Positions 44,574 to 54,688 are shown, counted from the stretch's first letter. The stretch: 64,000 nucleotides of DNA from Gammaproteobacteria bacterium (GCA_035501935.1 DATJVC010000017.1:50927-114926), one strand, 5' to 3'. Made by a program: numbers and translations. The notes: generated by a model from the sequence alone, not told the origin.

Positions 44574-45161
44574 TCACTTCCAGGCAAGGATTCTGGGTTC
44601 TTTTCGGGACGTCGCGGAACCCTTGTCACCAGGCACACCGACGATGATCGGGGCCACCGCCCGCATTCCGGCCGGGATGCCGAGTTCCGCCCGGATTTCC
44701 GGCGTATTCAGGCCGGTGACCGCCGAGCCGATGACACAGGTTCCGAGTCCCATCGCGCACGCGGCCAGCATCATGTTCTCCGCCGCCAGCCAGCAATCCG
44801 CGACCACAAATGGTCCCGACTCCGGTCCGCAGATGACGATGAGCGTACCGGCGTTGTAGAAGATGTTGAAATCCGGCTTCTCGAAGACGTCGAGAGCATG
44901 GCCTCCGCGGTCGAGATGGGTGCGATGCGCCTCTTCCAAAAAAAGCGCCTTTGAACGATCCGACAGGCGTCGGAGGGTTTTTGGATTCTGAACGACGACA
45001 AAGGACCATGGTTCCTGATGCACGGCCGTGGGGGCGCGCACGGCGGCCTTGAGCAGGGCATCGATGGTATCCCGGTCGAGTTTATCGGCGGTGTAGGAAC
45101 GGACTGAACGTCGTTGCTGTATGGCGTCCTCAAGGCTGGGGGCTTTTGGAGACTTGGGCAT
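44574..45161 (-). CDS. Nitroreductase family protein (FMN)
   Basis: 195 residues: QQRRSVRSYTADKLDRDTIDALLKAAVRAPTAVHQEPW (FMN phosphate and dimer contacts), then VADCWLAAENMMLAACAMGLGTCVIG and the C-terminal PIIVGVPGD. It has the usual nitroreductase/BluB-like fold with FMN and NAD(P)H. The substrate is unknown. It is the first gene of the operon nitroreductase-flavin reductase-prs-osmC, whose upstream region has a partial FNR-type site at 45289. In mycobacteria the DosR gene acg also belongs to this fold. Confidence 0.9.
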   Translation of the reverse strand: MPKSPKAPSLEDAIQQRRSVRSYTADKLDRDTIDALLKAAVRAPTAVHQEPWSFVVVQNPKTLRRLSDRSKALFLEEAHRTHLDRGGHALDVFEKPDFNIFYNAGTLIVICGPESGPFVVADCWLAAENMMLAACAMGLGTCVIGSAVTGLNTPEIRAELGIPAGMRAVAPIIVGVPGDKGSATSRKEPRILAWK

Positions 45162-45288
45162 AAGTATTCTCCGATGTTGTCAACTCGATGATCGGCCGCC
45201 ATATTGATCGCCGCGTCCGGATGGATTTTTTAACGGTGTGCATGAAAATAATGCTAGATCACCATGTCGTTTGGTTCTATATCTTCAC

Positions 45289-45302
45289 CTGACGTGGATC
45301 AA
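45289..45302. promoter_or_regulatory. Degenerate FNR/Anr-type box between nitroreductase and hsp20 operons
   Basis: CTGACGTGGATCAA matches TTGAT-N4-ATCAA at 8 of 10 positions; the right half is perfect. Leftward the best -10 at matching distance is weak (CATGGT, 45266-45261); rightward TAAACT (45344-45349) lies at class I distance (centre about -61). The gap is divergent, so one or both operons could be controlled. Confidence 0.45.
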
Positions 45303-45412
45303 GTTCGAGCCAAATCCCGGGGGACAGCCTTCGCAATTTGACCTAAACTCTAAAAATTGGAAGAAAATTGGAAATCCCGCCAAACCTGCGGGAAATGTTA
45401 GGAATATAAGGC

Positions 45413-45817
45413 ATGACTTCGCGTAATCCCGGCACAGAAATGCTGGCGGAGGCCCTGGAGCTTCTGAGGCAGGCCGATCGACTGCACCGGCAATTTTGCG
45501 ATCTCCACCAGGCCGCCGGCGGCGGTCCCTGCTGGGAACCCCCGATCGATATCATTGAGAACGAGCGGGCCATCATCATCCTGGTGGCCCTGCCCGGCGT
45601 GGCGCCGGACGCGGTCAAGGTAGTGACTGATGGCGCCAGTGTGCGCATCGTGGCCGAGCGCCATATGCCCGCCGGCCCCGAGGATTTCATCCATCGCATT
45701 GAGATTCCACAGGGCCGCTTTGAGCGTCGCATCGAATTGCCGCCCGGCCGTTATGACGTGGCCGGGAGCGAGATTGCAAACGGATGCCTGGTATTGACGC
45801 TGGCCAAGCTGATTTGA
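45413..45817 (+). CDS. Hsp20/alpha-crystallin small heat-shock protein
   Basis: 134 residues. The alpha-crystallin domain runs from PIDIIENERAIIILVALPGVAPDAVKVV to FERRIELPPGRYDVAGSEIANGCLVLTLAK, including the typical GCLVLTLAK end; the N-terminal 40 residues are helical. It holds unfolding proteins for later refolding. It is 18 bp upstream of lon, forming a chaperone-protease operon. HspX, the main mycobacterial DosR protein, is of the same fold. Confidence 0.92.
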   Translation: MTSRNPGTEMLAEALELLRQADRLHRQFCDLHQAAGGGPCWEPPIDIIENERAIIILVALPGVAPDAVKVVTDGASVRIVAERHMPAGPEDFIHRIEIPQGRFERRIELPPGRYDVAGSEIANGCLVLTLAKLI

Positions 45818-45835
45818 GTTCAAGGTCGGGCATCC

Positions 45836-48223
45836 GTGAACGACGAATTGAAAAACAAAGCGCCTGAAGGCGGGGAACGCGTTCAGAAATCCCCGGCGCC
45901 GTCGGGGATTCCCGAACTCCCGCCGGATTCATTGATCATTATTCCGGTGCGCAATATCGTTCTTTTTCCCGGTTTGGTCGTGCCGCTCAGCATCGGCCGG
46001 GAGCGCTCCATCGCCGGCGCCCAACAGGCCGCGCGTCGCTCCCTGCGCATCGGCATACTTTTGCAACGCAATCCCGAGGCGGACATTCCGTCCTCTCAGG
46101 ATCTTCATTCGGTCGGCACAGTGGCGGCGATTCTGCGATATGTGACCACGCCGGACGGGGCCCACAACGTCATCTGCCGGGGCGAACAGCGCTTTCAGGT
46201 CGTTGAATTTCTCGACGGATTCCCCTTTGACGTTGCGCGGATCAATCTGGTGACGGAAACCGAGGTCGATTCGGCGGAAATCGAGGCGCGGGTCATGCAA
46301 GTCAAAGAGCGTGCGGCAGAGCTGCTGCAACTGGTGCCGCAAGTGCCGGTTGATCTCATCGGATCCCTCGAACAAATCACCTCCGCGTCCACGCTCGCTG
46401 ATTTTGTCGCAGGATTGATGGATCTGAAGCCGCAGGAGAAGCAGGATATCCTGGAAACCTTCGATCTGCGCGACCGGCTGGACAGGGTGTTGCGCTTTCT
46501 TTCGGCGCGGCTGGAGGTACTGCGGTTGTCGCAGGAAATCAGCCAGCAGACGCAGACACGTCTTGAAAAACATCAACGTGACCTACTACTGCGCGAACAG
46601 ATCAAGACCCTGCAGAAGGAACTCGGGGAAACGGAGGGCACCTCCGAGGAACTCGCCGAACTCGCCCGCGCCATCGGCAAGGCGCAGATGCCGGAGGAGG
46701 TGGAGAACCAGGCCAGGAAGGAGCTCAAGCGCCTGGAGCGGATGCCGGACATGTCAGGTGAATATTCGATGCTGCGCACCTACCTCGACTGGCTTGTGGA
46801 ACTGCCGTGGGCGGCGCCGGGCGAAGATCGCATCGATATCTCCGAGGCGCGCCGGATCCTGGATGCCGACCATTTCGGGCTGGAGAAGGTCAAGCGGCGG
46901 ATTCTCGAATATCTGGCGGTGCGCAAGCTGCGCCCGCAGGGCAAGAGTCCTATTTTATGTTTCGTCGGCCCGCCCGGCGTCGGCAAGACGTCATTGGGCC
47001 AGAGCATCGCCAGGGCGACGGGGCGGAAGTTCGTGCGCCTGAGTCTGGGCGGAACCCATGACGAGGCCGAGATCCGAGGCCACCGGCGGACCTACATCGG
47101 CGCGCTGCCGGGCAACATCATCCAGGCGATCCGCAAGGCTGGCGTGCGCAATTGCGTGATGATGCTGGATGAGATGGACAAGCTGGGCGCCGGCATACAG
47201 GGCGACCCCTCGGCGGCCCTTCTGGAAGTGCTCGACCCGGAGCAGAATGCCGCGTTTCGCGACAATTATCTCGGCGTGCCGTTCGATCTATCCAAGGTCA
47301 TGTTCATCGGCACCGCCAATGTCCTGGATCATATTCCCGGCCCGTTGCGCGATCGCATGGAAATGATCGAGTTGCCGGGCTATACCGAAGAGGAGAAGGT
47401 CCAGATCGGCCGGCGTTATCTCGTCCCGCGGCAACTGGAGGCCAATGGACTGACCATTGAGCAATGCGGAATTACCGATGCCGCGATCCGGACCGTCATT
47501 GAGGACTACACCCGCGAAGCCGGCGTGCGCAATCTGGAAAGAAACATCGGCACGCTGTTCCGCCATGTGGCCATGCAGGTGGCGGAAGGCAAGGCCATAC
47601 ATGCGCAGATCGACAGCCCGGAGGTCGCCCCCATCCTGGGGCCCCGGAAGTTCGAGAGCGAACTGGCAATGCGAACCAACGTTCCGGGCGTGGCCACCGG
47701 TCTGGCATGGACGCCCGTGGGCGGCGACATCCTTTTCATCGAGGCCAGCCGTACACCCGGCAGCGGAAAGCTGATATTGACGGGTCAGTTGGGCGACGTG
47801 ATGAAGGAAAGCGCGCAGGCCGCGTTGACGCTGTTGAAGGCGCGCAGCGAACCGTTGAAAGTTGATCCGGCGATATTCGAAAAGAGCGATGTTCACATCC
47901 ATGTCCCTGCCGGCGCCATTCCCAAGGACGGCCCCAGCGCCGGCGTGGCGATGTTTGCTGCCCTGGCGTCGATGGCGACAAACAGGGTGGTTCGAAGCGA
48001 CTGTGCGATGACCGGAGAAATCAGCCTGCGCGGCCTGGTGCTCCCGGTGGGCGGCATCAAGGAGAAGGTGCTGGCCGCACTGCGTGCGGGCATCAAGACC
48101 GTATTGTTGCCGGCGCGCAATCAAAAGGATCTCGAAGAGATACCCCAGGATGCGCGCGACCGGATTGGATTCGTCTGGCTGGAATCGGTCGACGATGCGA
48201 TCCAGGCGGCGATGATCGATTAG
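45836..48223 (+). CDS. lon: ATP-dependent protease Lon (LonA type)
   Basis: 795 residues from a GTG. The N-terminal LAN domain has SLIIIPVRNIVLFPGLVVPLSIGRERSI; the AAA+ module has Walker A GPPGVGKTSLGQ near residue 378, Walker B and sensor regions (MLDEMDKLG, GTANVLDHIPGPLRDRMEMIELPGYTEEEK); the C-terminal Ser-Lys protease has catalytic Ser in KDGPSAG (about residue 701) and Lys in IKEKVLAALRAG. It degrades damaged and regulatory proteins. Being next to hsp20 and away from clpX, it may be a second, stress-linked Lon. The gene ends 31 bp before the convergent nrdJ stop. Confidence 0.95.
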   Translation: MNDELKNKAPEGGERVQKSPAPSGIPELPPDSLIIIPVRNIVLFPGLVVPLSIGRERSIAGAQQAARRSLRIGILLQRNPEADIPSSQDLHSVGTVAAILRYVTTPDGAHNVICRGEQRFQVVEFLDGFPFDVARINLVTETEVDSAEIEARVMQVKERAAELLQLVPQVPVDLIGSLEQITSASTLADFVAGLMDLKPQEKQDILETFDLRDRLDRVLRFLSARLEVLRLSQEISQQTQTRLEKHQRDLLLREQIKTLQKELGETEGTSEELAELARAIGKAQMPEEVENQARKELKRLERMPDMSGEYSMLRTYLDWLVELPWAAPGEDRIDISEARRILDADHFGLEKVKRRILEYLAVRKLRPQGKSPILCFVGPPGVGKTSLGQSIARATGRKFVRLSLGGTHDEAEIRGHRRTYIGALPGNIIQAIRKAGVRNCVMMLDEMDKLGAGIQGDPSAALLEVLDPEQNAAFRDNYLGVPFDLSKVMFIGTANVLDHIPGPLRDRMEMIELPGYTEEEKVQIGRRYLVPRQLEANGLTIEQCGITDAAIRTVIEDYTREAGVRNLERNIGTLFRHVAMQVAEGKAIHAQIDSPEVAPILGPRKFESELAMRTNVPGVATGLAWTPVGGDILFIEASRTPGSGKLILTGQLGDVMKESAQAALTLLKARSEPLKVDPAIFEKSDVHIHVPAGAIPKDGPSAGVAMFAALASMATNRVVRSDCAMTGEISLRGLVLPVGGIKEKVLAALRAGIKTVLLPARNQKDLEEIPQDARDRIGFVWLESVDDAIQAAMID

Positions 48224-48254
48224 GCGGCGGGTCGATTCATGCGGCGGTCTGGTC

Positions 48255-50054
48255 TTACAGGTTGAGCTGGCAGAACCGCGCGCCCCTCAGGGCCGCGTCC
48301 GGCGTCAGCACCGCGCCGGTAATCACGTTGGGCCGGTAGGTGGCCAGCCCCTTTAATCCCGATTTCCAGGCGGCGAAATACAAATCCTGAAAATCTTCGA
48401 AGGGATAATTCTCCGGGACATTAACGGTCTTGGAGATGCTGGAATCGATGCAGGGCGCGACGGCCGCGACCATTTCACGATGCGCGGATGCGGAGAGCTC
48501 CAGCGCCGTGACGAAGTAGCCGGGCAGGTTTTTCACATCGCCGCCGGCAAGGCGGTACGCGCGGTGGGCATAATCCTCGAGCTCAAATTCTTTTGTCGAG
48601 CCTTCCGCCATGCGTTTTTTACGCCGGTAGGTCCAGGCAAACGGTGGTTCGATGCCGCTGGAGGCGTTGTCCGCGAATGCCAGGCTGATGGTGCCGGTCG
48701 GCGCAATGGACAACAAGTGGCTGTTGCGCAGCCCTTGTCTGCGGATCAGCGCCTTGATCTCCGCCGGCAGGCGCGAGGCAAAACTCGCGCCGGACAGATA
48801 CTTGCCGGCCTTGAACGAGGGAAACGAGCCGCGCTCGCGCGCGAGCGCGGCGGAAGCCCGGTAGGCGGCATCGCGCAGGCATTCGGCGATTTTCACCGCA
48901 ATGGCGCGCGCCGCCGCGGAATCGTAGCGCAGTCGCAACATGATGAGCGCGTCACCGAGTCCGAGAAAGCCGAGCCCCACGCGGCGTTTATTCATGGCCT
49001 CCCGGCGCTGCGCCGCCAGCGGCCAGGTGCTTGCGTCAAGGACATTGTCCAGCATCCGCACCGCCACCCTGGCGACGTCCGCCAGCGCGGCAAAATCAAG
49101 ACTTGCCGCTTCAGTGAAGGGTGCGCGCACGAAGCGGGTGAGATTGATGGAACCCAGGCAACAACAACCGTAGGGTGGCAGGGGCTGTTCCGCGCAGGGA
49201 TTGGTGGCGGCGATCGTTTCGCAGTAGTGAAGGTTGTTGTCACGGTTGATGCTGTCCAGAAACAGCACCCCGGGTTCGGCATGATCGTAGGTCGAACGCA
49301 TGATCTGGTCCCACAGTTCGCGCGCCCGGACCTTGCGGTACACCCACAGCTTGTCACTACGCCGGTGGATATTTGCCGCGGCAAAATCAGGATGCGGCTG
49401 CGCCTTGTGGACCAGTTCGATTTCCGAATCACTCTCCACCGCGGCCATGAACGCGTCCGTCACCCCGACGGAAAGATTGAAATTGGCCAGGCCGCCGGCG
49501 TCCTTGGCGTGGATGAATTCCCCGATGTCGGGATGGTCGCAACGCAGGACGCCCATCTGGGCCCCGCGCCGCGTGCCGGCGGCCTCGACCGTCTCGCAGG
49601 AGATGTCGAACACCCGCATGTAGGAAAGCGGGCCGCTTGCGCGCGAGCGGGTGCCCCTGACCAGCGCGCCCCTCGGGCGGATCGCGGAGAAGTCATACCC
49701 CACGCCGCCACCCCGCCGCATGGTTTCGGCGGATTCCATCAGGGCGACGTAAATGCCCGGCCTGCCGTCGCACCTGCCGGAAATCGAATCTCCCACCGGC
49801 TGGACAAAACAGTTGATGAAGGTTGCGTGCAATTGCGTGCCGGCCGCGGAATTGATCCGTCCGGCTGGCACGAAACCCGACTCCATCGCCTCGAAAAACT
49901 TTTTTTCCCAGTAAGCGCGCTTTTTGGAAGGTTCAATCGCAGCCAGTGCCCTGGCGACACGCCGGCGTATTTCCCCCATCGACCGTTCCCCGGCCGTGGC
50001 GTATTTTTCAAGCAGGGTTTGGCGGCAAATCTCCTGTTCTTGCGGCAAGGGCAT
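48255..50054 (-). CDS. nrdJ: Adenosylcobalamin-dependent (class II) ribonucleotide reductase
   Basis: 599 residues. Active-site Asn-Cys-Glu is NPCAEQP (Cys about 287), and the redox pair is Cys82 (INCFVQ) with Cys172 (RCDHPDIG). Blocks [20 protein letters not shown] and [17 protein letters not shown], with the ending [14 protein letters not shown], fit the NrdJ/NrdZ family. It makes deoxyribonucleotides without oxygen, which suits anaerobic DNA repair. The extra C-terminal Cys pair (electron-transfer tail) found in many class II enzymes is missing: the protein stops soon after the ending block. It lies 21 nt after hpf in the same operon, under the shared FNR site. Confidence 0.92.
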   Translation of the reverse strand: MPLPQEQEICRQTLLEKYATAGERSMGEIRRRVARALAAIEPSKKRAYWEKKFFEAMESGFVPAGRINSAAGTQLHATFINCFVQPVGDSISGRCDGRPGIYVALMESAETMRRGGGVGYDFSAIRPRGALVRGTRSRASGPLSYMRVFDISCETVEAAGTRRGAQMGVLRCDHPDIGEFIHAKDAGGLANFNLSVGVTDAFMAAVESDSEIELVHKAQPHPDFAAANIHRRSDKLWVYRKVRARELWDQIMRSTYDHAEPGVLFLDSINRDNNLHYCETIAATNPCAEQPLPPYGCCCLGSINLTRFVRAPFTEAASLDFAALADVARVAVRMLDNVLDASTWPLAAQRREAMNKRRVGLGFLGLGDALIMLRLRYDSAAARAIAVKIAECLRDAAYRASAALARERGSFPSFKAGKYLSGASFASRLPAEIKALIRRQGLRNSHLLSIAPTGTISLAFADNASSGIEPPFAWTYRRKKRMAEGSTKEFELEDYAHRAYRLAGGDVKNLPGYFVTALELSASAHREMVAAVAPCIDSSISKTVNVPENYPFEDFQDLYFAAWKSGLKGLATYRPNVITGAVLTPDAALRGARFCQLNL

Positions 50055-50075
50055 GGATTCAGTCGACGACTCCGG

Positions 50076-50447
50076 TCATCCCTCATTTTCCCCGCGACGC
50101 GCACGGCGGCGCGCTGCTTTGGTGTCTCCGCGCATGATCCTGACGTGGTCCTCAAGCTGGCGCCGCGCGGCCGAAAAGGCGTCGCGGATCGCCACGTAGG
50201 CATCCTCGTGCGACTGTTCGCCGCTTTCATGGCTCACCGCCAGCAGCTTTCCCGGCACCGAGAGACGGATGTGAACCTGATATCGTTTGCCCTTGTGGTG
50301 ATGTTGATGCGGTGCTTCCAGAGTCACATGGCAACTGGTGATGCGGTCGCAAAAATGCTCGAGTTTGTCGACTTTTTTCCGCAATGCGCTTTCCAGCGCC
50401 TCCGTGCGTTCAATGTTGCGAAAATCGATTTCCAGCGGGATTGGCAT
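50076..50447 (-). CDS. Ribosome hibernation/stationary factor HPF (RaiA family), short form
   Basis: 123 residues: IPLEIDFRNIERTEALESALRKKVDKLEHFCDRITSCHVTLEAP, then YQVHIRLSVPGKLLAVSHE, and a basic C-terminus (RRRARRGENEG). It is a single-domain HPF/RaiA-like protein (long HPFs have an extra dimerisation domain). It binds the 30S decoding centre and preserves ribosomes in stationary phase. It is first in the operon with nrdJ. An FNR box 68 bp upstream controls this and, on the other strand, the PRT/PolX operon. Confidence 0.9.
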   Translation of the reverse strand: MPIPLEIDFRNIERTEALESALRKKVDKLEHFCDRITSCHVTLEAPHQHHHKGKRYQVHIRLSVPGKLLAVSHESGEQSHEDAYVAIRDAFSAARRQLEDHVRIMRGDTKAARRRARRGENEG

Positions 50448-50486
50448 GTCATATCCTCAATTTTGTCACTGTAATTCTAATGAGTA

Positions 50487-50555
50487 AAATTACGTGAAAT
50501 CCAGGTAATCGGCGTTGATTTGGATCAATATTACCCGCCATGCCGGGGCTATTCT
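50487..50555. promoter_or_regulatory. Bidirectional FNR/Anr-type promoter between hpf-nrdJ and prt-polX
   Basis: TTGATTTGGATCAA (50515-50528) is a perfect site. Rightward, TATTCT (50550-50555) begins 21 nt after the box; leftward, TAATTT (50492-50487) begins 22 nt after it. A single FNR dimer could thus activate both divergent operons at near -41.5. The rightward start near 50562 coincides with the AAGGAGG ribosome-binding site. Confidence 0.75.
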
Positions 50556-50574
50556 ATTCCAAGGAGGCAGAGTC

Positions 50575-51249
50575 ATGATGTTCACCGATCGTCATCATGC
50601 CGGCAGGGAATTGGCCCAGGTCCTGAGGACCCGCATCTCCAATCCGGCCGTCGTCTATGCGCTGCCGCGCGGCGGCGTGCCGGTGGCTGCCGAAATCGCC
50701 ATGACCTTCAATCTGCCGCTCGATCTGGTGATACCGCGCAAGATTGGCCACCCCGGGCATCCGGAATACGCCATCGGCGCGGTCACGGAGCAGGGCGGGG
50801 CCGTGTGCAATGAAAGGGAATGCCGCAGGCTGGATCAAAGGTGGCTGGCGGCGGAAATCGAATCACAGCGGCAGGAATCACGCCGCCGCCGCGAGTTGTA
50901 CTGCGGCGGCAGACCGCGTCTGTCCGCCGCCGGCAAATGCGCCGTGCTCGTGGATGACGGGCTGGCCACCGGTTTGACCATGCTGGCCGCGATCAGGGAG
51001 GTGCGCGCGGACGGACCGTCGAAATTGATCGTCGCCGTCCCCGTGGCGCCGCGGGAAACGGTGGGAACACTGGCCCGCGAAACGGACGACTGCGTCATCG
51101 CCCATTTACCGGAATATTTCGGCGGTTCGGTGGGGGCGTATTATCGGGACTTCCAGCAGCTTTCCGACGATGACGTGCTGCGCGAACTTGCCGCTTGCAG
51201 GCAGCGTGGAAAAGAATCGCCGTCGGATGATCGCAGGTCCCGCCAGTGA
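50575..51249 (+). CDS. Phosphoribosyltransferase-family protein, second copy
   Basis: 224 residues from ATG 50575 (AAGGAGG 7 nt upstream); MMFTDRHHAGRELAQVLRTR, then VYALPRGGVPVAAEIAMTFNLPLDLVIPRKIGHPGHPEYAIGAVTEQGG and the PRPP loop CAVLVDDGLATGLTM. It is a clear paralogue of the gene at 32380. Unlike that copy it has no hydrolase behind it: polX follows. Both copies are under perfect FNR boxes. A role in nucleotide turnover or in a stress-related modification using PRPP is an inference. Confidence 0.88.
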   Translation: MMFTDRHHAGRELAQVLRTRISNPAVVYALPRGGVPVAAEIAMTFNLPLDLVIPRKIGHPGHPEYAIGAVTEQGGAVCNERECRRLDQRWLAAEIESQRQESRRRRELYCGGRPRLSAAGKCAVLVDDGLATGLTMLAAIREVRADGPSKLIVAVPVAPRETVGTLARETDDCVIAHLPEYFGGSVGAYYRDFQQLSDDDVLRELAACRQRGKESPSDDRRSRQ

Positions 51250-51277
51250 GGTGGTAAAAAGCGGACCGGCAAAACTC

Positions 51278-53062
51278 ATGCCTCCCTCCAGAAGAACGCG
51301 TTCCGTGGCACCCCCACTCGCCTCAAAAAAACCGGCAAAGGTGCGCAACGTGGATATTGCGGGCGTCTTCAATGAAATAGCGGACATACTCGAAATCGAG
51401 GGCGCCAATCCCTACCGCATCCGCGCCTACCGCAACGGCGCGCGCGCGGTGGAGGCCTTCGGCCGGGACATCGCCTGCATCATCAAGGACGGCGGGGAAC
51501 TGCCGAAACTGCCGGGCATCGGTGACGACCTGCTTGGCAAAATCCACGAGATCGCTGACACCGGCACCTGCCCGTTGCTGGAAAGACTGCACCACGAGGT
51601 TCCGCCGGCCATCGTCACTCTGCTCCAGATCGGCGGTTTGGGGCCCAAGCGTGTCAAATTGCTTTACCACGACCTCGGCATCGAGACCCCGACGCAACTG
51701 CTCAAGGCGGCGCGCGGGGGGAAAATACGCCGGCTGCACGGCTTCGGCGAGAAGACCGAGAGAAAACTGCTGGCTGCGGTGGAATCCCGCTTGCAGAGCA
51801 AGCCGCGCGTGTCCATCGCCGTCGCCACCGCGGCGGCGGAGGGCCTCGTGCCCTACCTGCGGCGCGCGCCGGGCGTGAGCGAGGTCAGGATCGCAGGGAG
51901 CCTGCGCCGCATGCGCGACACGATCGGCGATCTGGACATCCTGGCGATTGCCAAGAAACAGAATTCGGTCGTGAATCACTTCCTCGACTATGAGGATGTC
52001 ACGGAGGTGATCGCCAGCGGGCCGACGCGCGCCAGCGTGGTTCTGAGATCCGGCCTGCAGGCCGACTTGCGCGTGATGGGGGAGGAGGCGAGCGGGGCCG
52101 CGCTGGTGTATTTCACGGGCTCGAAGGCCCATAACATCGCCATCCGCCGGCTGGCCCAGCGGAAGGGGCTCAAGATCAGCGAGTACGGTGTCTTCCGCCG
52201 CGATCGGCGCATCGCCGGTGATACGGAATCCTCGGTGTATGACGTTCTCGGCCTGCCGGTGATCCCGCCGGAGTTGCGCGAGAACAACGGCGAGATCGAA
52301 GCCGCCCGGTCCCGCCGCCTGCCGCGCCTGATTGAGCTTGGCGATTTACGCGGCGATCTGCATGCGCACACGAGCGCCACCGACGGCCTGAACAGCATGG
52401 AGGAGATGGCCGTGGCGGCCCGCGGTGCCGGGCTGGAATACCTGGCCATCACCGATCATTCCCGCCATCTCACCGTGGCGCACGGCCTGGATGAGGATGG
52501 ATTGCTGCGGCACATCGACGCGATGGACAGGCTCCATGAGAAACTGCGCGACGTCACGCTGCTCAAGGGGATCGAAGTCGACATTCTCGAATCCGGGGAG
52601 CTGGATCTGCCCGATCGTGTGTTATCAAGGCTGGACCTTGTCGTGGGCGCGATCCACAGCCGCTTCGACCTGCCGCGCGCCCGGCAGACGAGGCGCATCC
52701 TGCGCGCCGTGGAACACCGCTACTTCAGCATCCTGGCGCATCCCTCCTGTCGTTTGGTCAACAAGCGCAATCCCATCGATGTGGATATGAGCGCGGTCAT
52801 CAGGGCGGCCGCCCGGCGCGGCTGCTGTCTGGAATTGAACGCCCGGCCGGAGCGTCTCGATCTGAACGATATTTATTGCCGGGAGGCGAAGGAGGCGGGT
52901 GTCTTGCTCAGCGTCAACTCCGACGCGCACAGTACCCTTGGATTCGCCAACCTGCGCTTCGGCATCGGCCAGGCGCGGCGCGGCTGGCTGGAGAAGAAGG
53001 ACGTGCTCAATAGCCGTCCACTGTCCGTTCTGCGCCCGATGCTGAAGGCGATGTTTCAATGA
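51278..53062 (+). CDS. polX: Family X DNA polymerase with C-terminal PHP domain (PolX)
   Basis: About 594 residues. An N-terminal helix-hairpin-helix region (DIAGVFNEIADILEIEGANPYRIRAYRNGARAVE, then LPKLPGIGDDLLGKI and LQIGGLGPKRVKLL) precedes the nucleotidyltransferase core with catalytic Asp pair in TIGDLDILA, and the PHP domain with DLHAHTSATDG, AITDHS, KGIEVDIL, LAHPSC and NSDAHS. Bacterial PolX fills gaps and has 3'-5' exonuclease activity in base-excision repair. The start is unsure: GTG 51251, ATG 51227 (overlapping the PRT gene) and ATG 51278 are in frame. Co-transcribed with the PRT gene, presumably under FNR control. Confidence 0.9.
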   Translation: MPPSRRTRSVAPPLASKKPAKVRNVDIAGVFNEIADILEIEGANPYRIRAYRNGARAVEAFGRDIACIIKDGGELPKLPGIGDDLLGKIHEIADTGTCPLLERLHHEVPPAIVTLLQIGGLGPKRVKLLYHDLGIETPTQLLKAARGGKIRRLHGFGEKTERKLLAAVESRLQSKPRVSIAVATAAAEGLVPYLRRAPGVSEVRIAGSLRRMRDTIGDLDILAIAKKQNSVVNHFLDYEDVTEVIASGPTRASVVLRSGLQADLRVMGEEASGAALVYFTGSKAHNIAIRRLAQRKGLKISEYGVFRRDRRIAGDTESSVYDVLGLPVIPPELRENNGEIEAARSRRLPRLIELGDLRGDLHAHTSATDGLNSMEEMAVAARGAGLEYLAITDHSRHLTVAHGLDEDGLLRHIDAMDRLHEKLRDVTLLKGIEVDILESGELDLPDRVLSRLDLVVGAIHSRFDLPRARQTRRILRAVEHRYFSILAHPSCRLVNKRNPIDVDMSAVIRAAARRGCCLELNARPERLDLNDIYCREAKEAGVLLSVNSDAHSTLGFANLRFGIGQARRGWLEKKDVLNSRPLSVLRPMLKAMFQ

Positions 53063-53068
53063 CAAAGA

Positions 53069-54688
53069 TTACATCGATGGCAGGGGAGGTTCTTTCTCGT
53101 TGGTTTTCTCCGGAACTTCCGTCAATGTGGCCTCGGTGAGCAACAATATGCTCGCCACGGAAACGGCGTTCTCCAGCGCGATGCGCACCACCTTGGTGGG
53201 ATCGATGATGCCGGCTTCGTACATGTCCACGTAGCGCTTCGCGGCGGCGTCAAAGCCAATATTACCCCCCTCCGCCAGCATGCGCGCCACCACCACACCG
53301 TCATCCATCTCGGAGTTTCTGGCGATGGTGCGTGCCGGCGCCTCCAAGGCCCGGCGCAGGATTTGCAGGCCGGTCTTCTCATCGCCCTCGGTCTTGGCCT
53401 CTTCGCTCATCAAAGGACCGATGGCGCGCAGTAGTGCTAGACCGCCACCCGGCACGATGCCTTCGGCGACGGCGGCCTTGGTGGCCGAGATGGCGTCATC
53501 CAGCGCCTCCTTTTTTGATTTCATCTCGGATTCGGAAGGCGCGCCCACCTTGATCACCGCCACGCCGCCCGAAAGCTTGGCCAGGCGCTCCTCCAGTTTT
53601 TCCTTGTCATAGCTGCTGGTGGTGGTTTCGATTTGTTTCTTGATCTGCTGCATGCGGCCTTCGATGGCATCGTGCTTGCCGGCGCCGCCGATCAGCGTGG
53701 TGGTGTCACGGTTGCTGACCACACGCTTCACACGTCCAAGTTGGGCGAGTTTGACGTTCTCAAGCTCGAGGCCGACCTCCTCGGCGATTACCTGGCCGCC
53801 GGTCAGCACCGCCATGTCCTGCAGCATCTCCTTGCGCCGATCGCCGAAGCCCGGCGCCTTGACTGCGATGCTGTGCAGGATCCCGCGGATTTGGTTGACG
53901 ATCAGCGTGGCGAGCACCTCGCCCTCCACGTCCTCGGCGACGACCAGGACGGGTTTGCCGGCCTTGGCCACCTGTTCGAGCAGGGGAATGATGTCCTTGA
54001 GCAGGCTGATCTTGCGATCGACGAGCAGGACGTAGGCGTCTTCCAGCACCGCCTCCATTTTCTCGGGCGCGGTGACGAAATAAGGGGAAAGATAGCCGCG
54101 ATCGAACTGCATGCCTTCCACGACTTCCAGCACGGTCTCGGTGGTCTTCGATTCCTCGACCGTGATGACGCCGTCGCCGCCCACCTTTTCCATGGCCTCG
54201 GCCACGAGTTCACCGATCACAGCGTCGTTGTGCGCCGAGATGGTGGCGACCTGCGCCTTCTCCAGCCGCGTTTTCACCGTCCGGGACTGTCCGCGCAGCG
54301 AATCAATGACGGTCTTGAGGCCGTGATCGAGCCCCCGCTTGAGATCAATGGCGCTGGCGCCCGCGACCACGTTGCGCGCACCGTCGGAAAAAATGGCATG
54401 GGCGAGTATGGTCGAAGTGCTGGTGCCGTCGCCGACCGCCTCGCCGGTTTTCTCCGCCGCCTGGCGCAGCATTTGCGCCCCAAGATTTTCCTCCAGGTCC
54501 TTCAGTTCAAATTCCTTGGCAATGGTCACGCCATCGTTGCAGACGATCGGCGTGCCCCATTTCTTCTGGATCAGCACAGACTTGGACTTGGGACCAAGCG
54601 TAATGCGCACGGCATCCGCCAACTGCGAGGTGCCGCGCAGCACCTTCTCACGGGCGGCGTTGCGAAAGAGCACCTGCTTGTGCGTCAT
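53069..54688 (-). CDS. GroEL-type chaperonin, divergent paralogue
   Basis: 539 residues, full-length GroEL: the ATP site [30 protein letters not shown] (the usual KDGVSVAKE is altered), [22 protein letters not shown] and [10 protein letters not shown]. The C-terminus ends EKEPPLPSM, lacking the Gly-Gly-Met tail of housekeeping GroEL, and no groES lies nearby. It is therefore likely a second, specialised GroEL. It follows the dodecin gene by 52 nt on the same strand, so the FNR-type box upstream of dodecin probably also drives it. Confidence 0.93.
   Translation of the reverse strand: MTHKQVLFRNAAREKVLRGTSQLADAVRITLGPKSKSVLIQKKWGTPIVCNDGVTIAKEFELKDLEENLGAQMLRQAAEKTGEAVGDGTSTSTILAHAIFSDGARNVVAGASAIDLKRGLDHGLKTVIDSLRGQSRTVKTRLEKAQVATISAHNDAVIGELVAEAMEKVGGDGVITVEESKTTETVLEVVEGMQFDRGYLSPYFVTAPEKMEAVLEDAYVLLVDRKISLLKDIIPLLEQVAKAGKPVLVVAEDVEGEVLATLIVNQIRGILHSIAVKAPGFGDRRKEMLQDMAVLTGGQVIAEEVGLELENVKLAQLGRVKRVVSNRDTTTLIGGAGKHDAIEGRMQQIKKQIETTTSSYDKEKLEERLAKLSGGVAVIKVGAPSESEMKSKKEALDDAISATKAAVAEGIVPGGGLALLRAIGPLMSEEAKTEGDEKTGLQILRRALEAPARTIARNSEMDDGVVVARMLAEGGNIGFDAAAKRYVDMYEAGIIDPTKVVRIALENAVSVASILLLTEATLTEVPEKTNEKEPPLPSM

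Noticed and set aside
48480..50474. Long open frame of 664 codons antisense to nrdJ and hpf
   Set aside because: It has no recognisable domain and crosses two real genes on the other strand. It is a shadow of codon bias.
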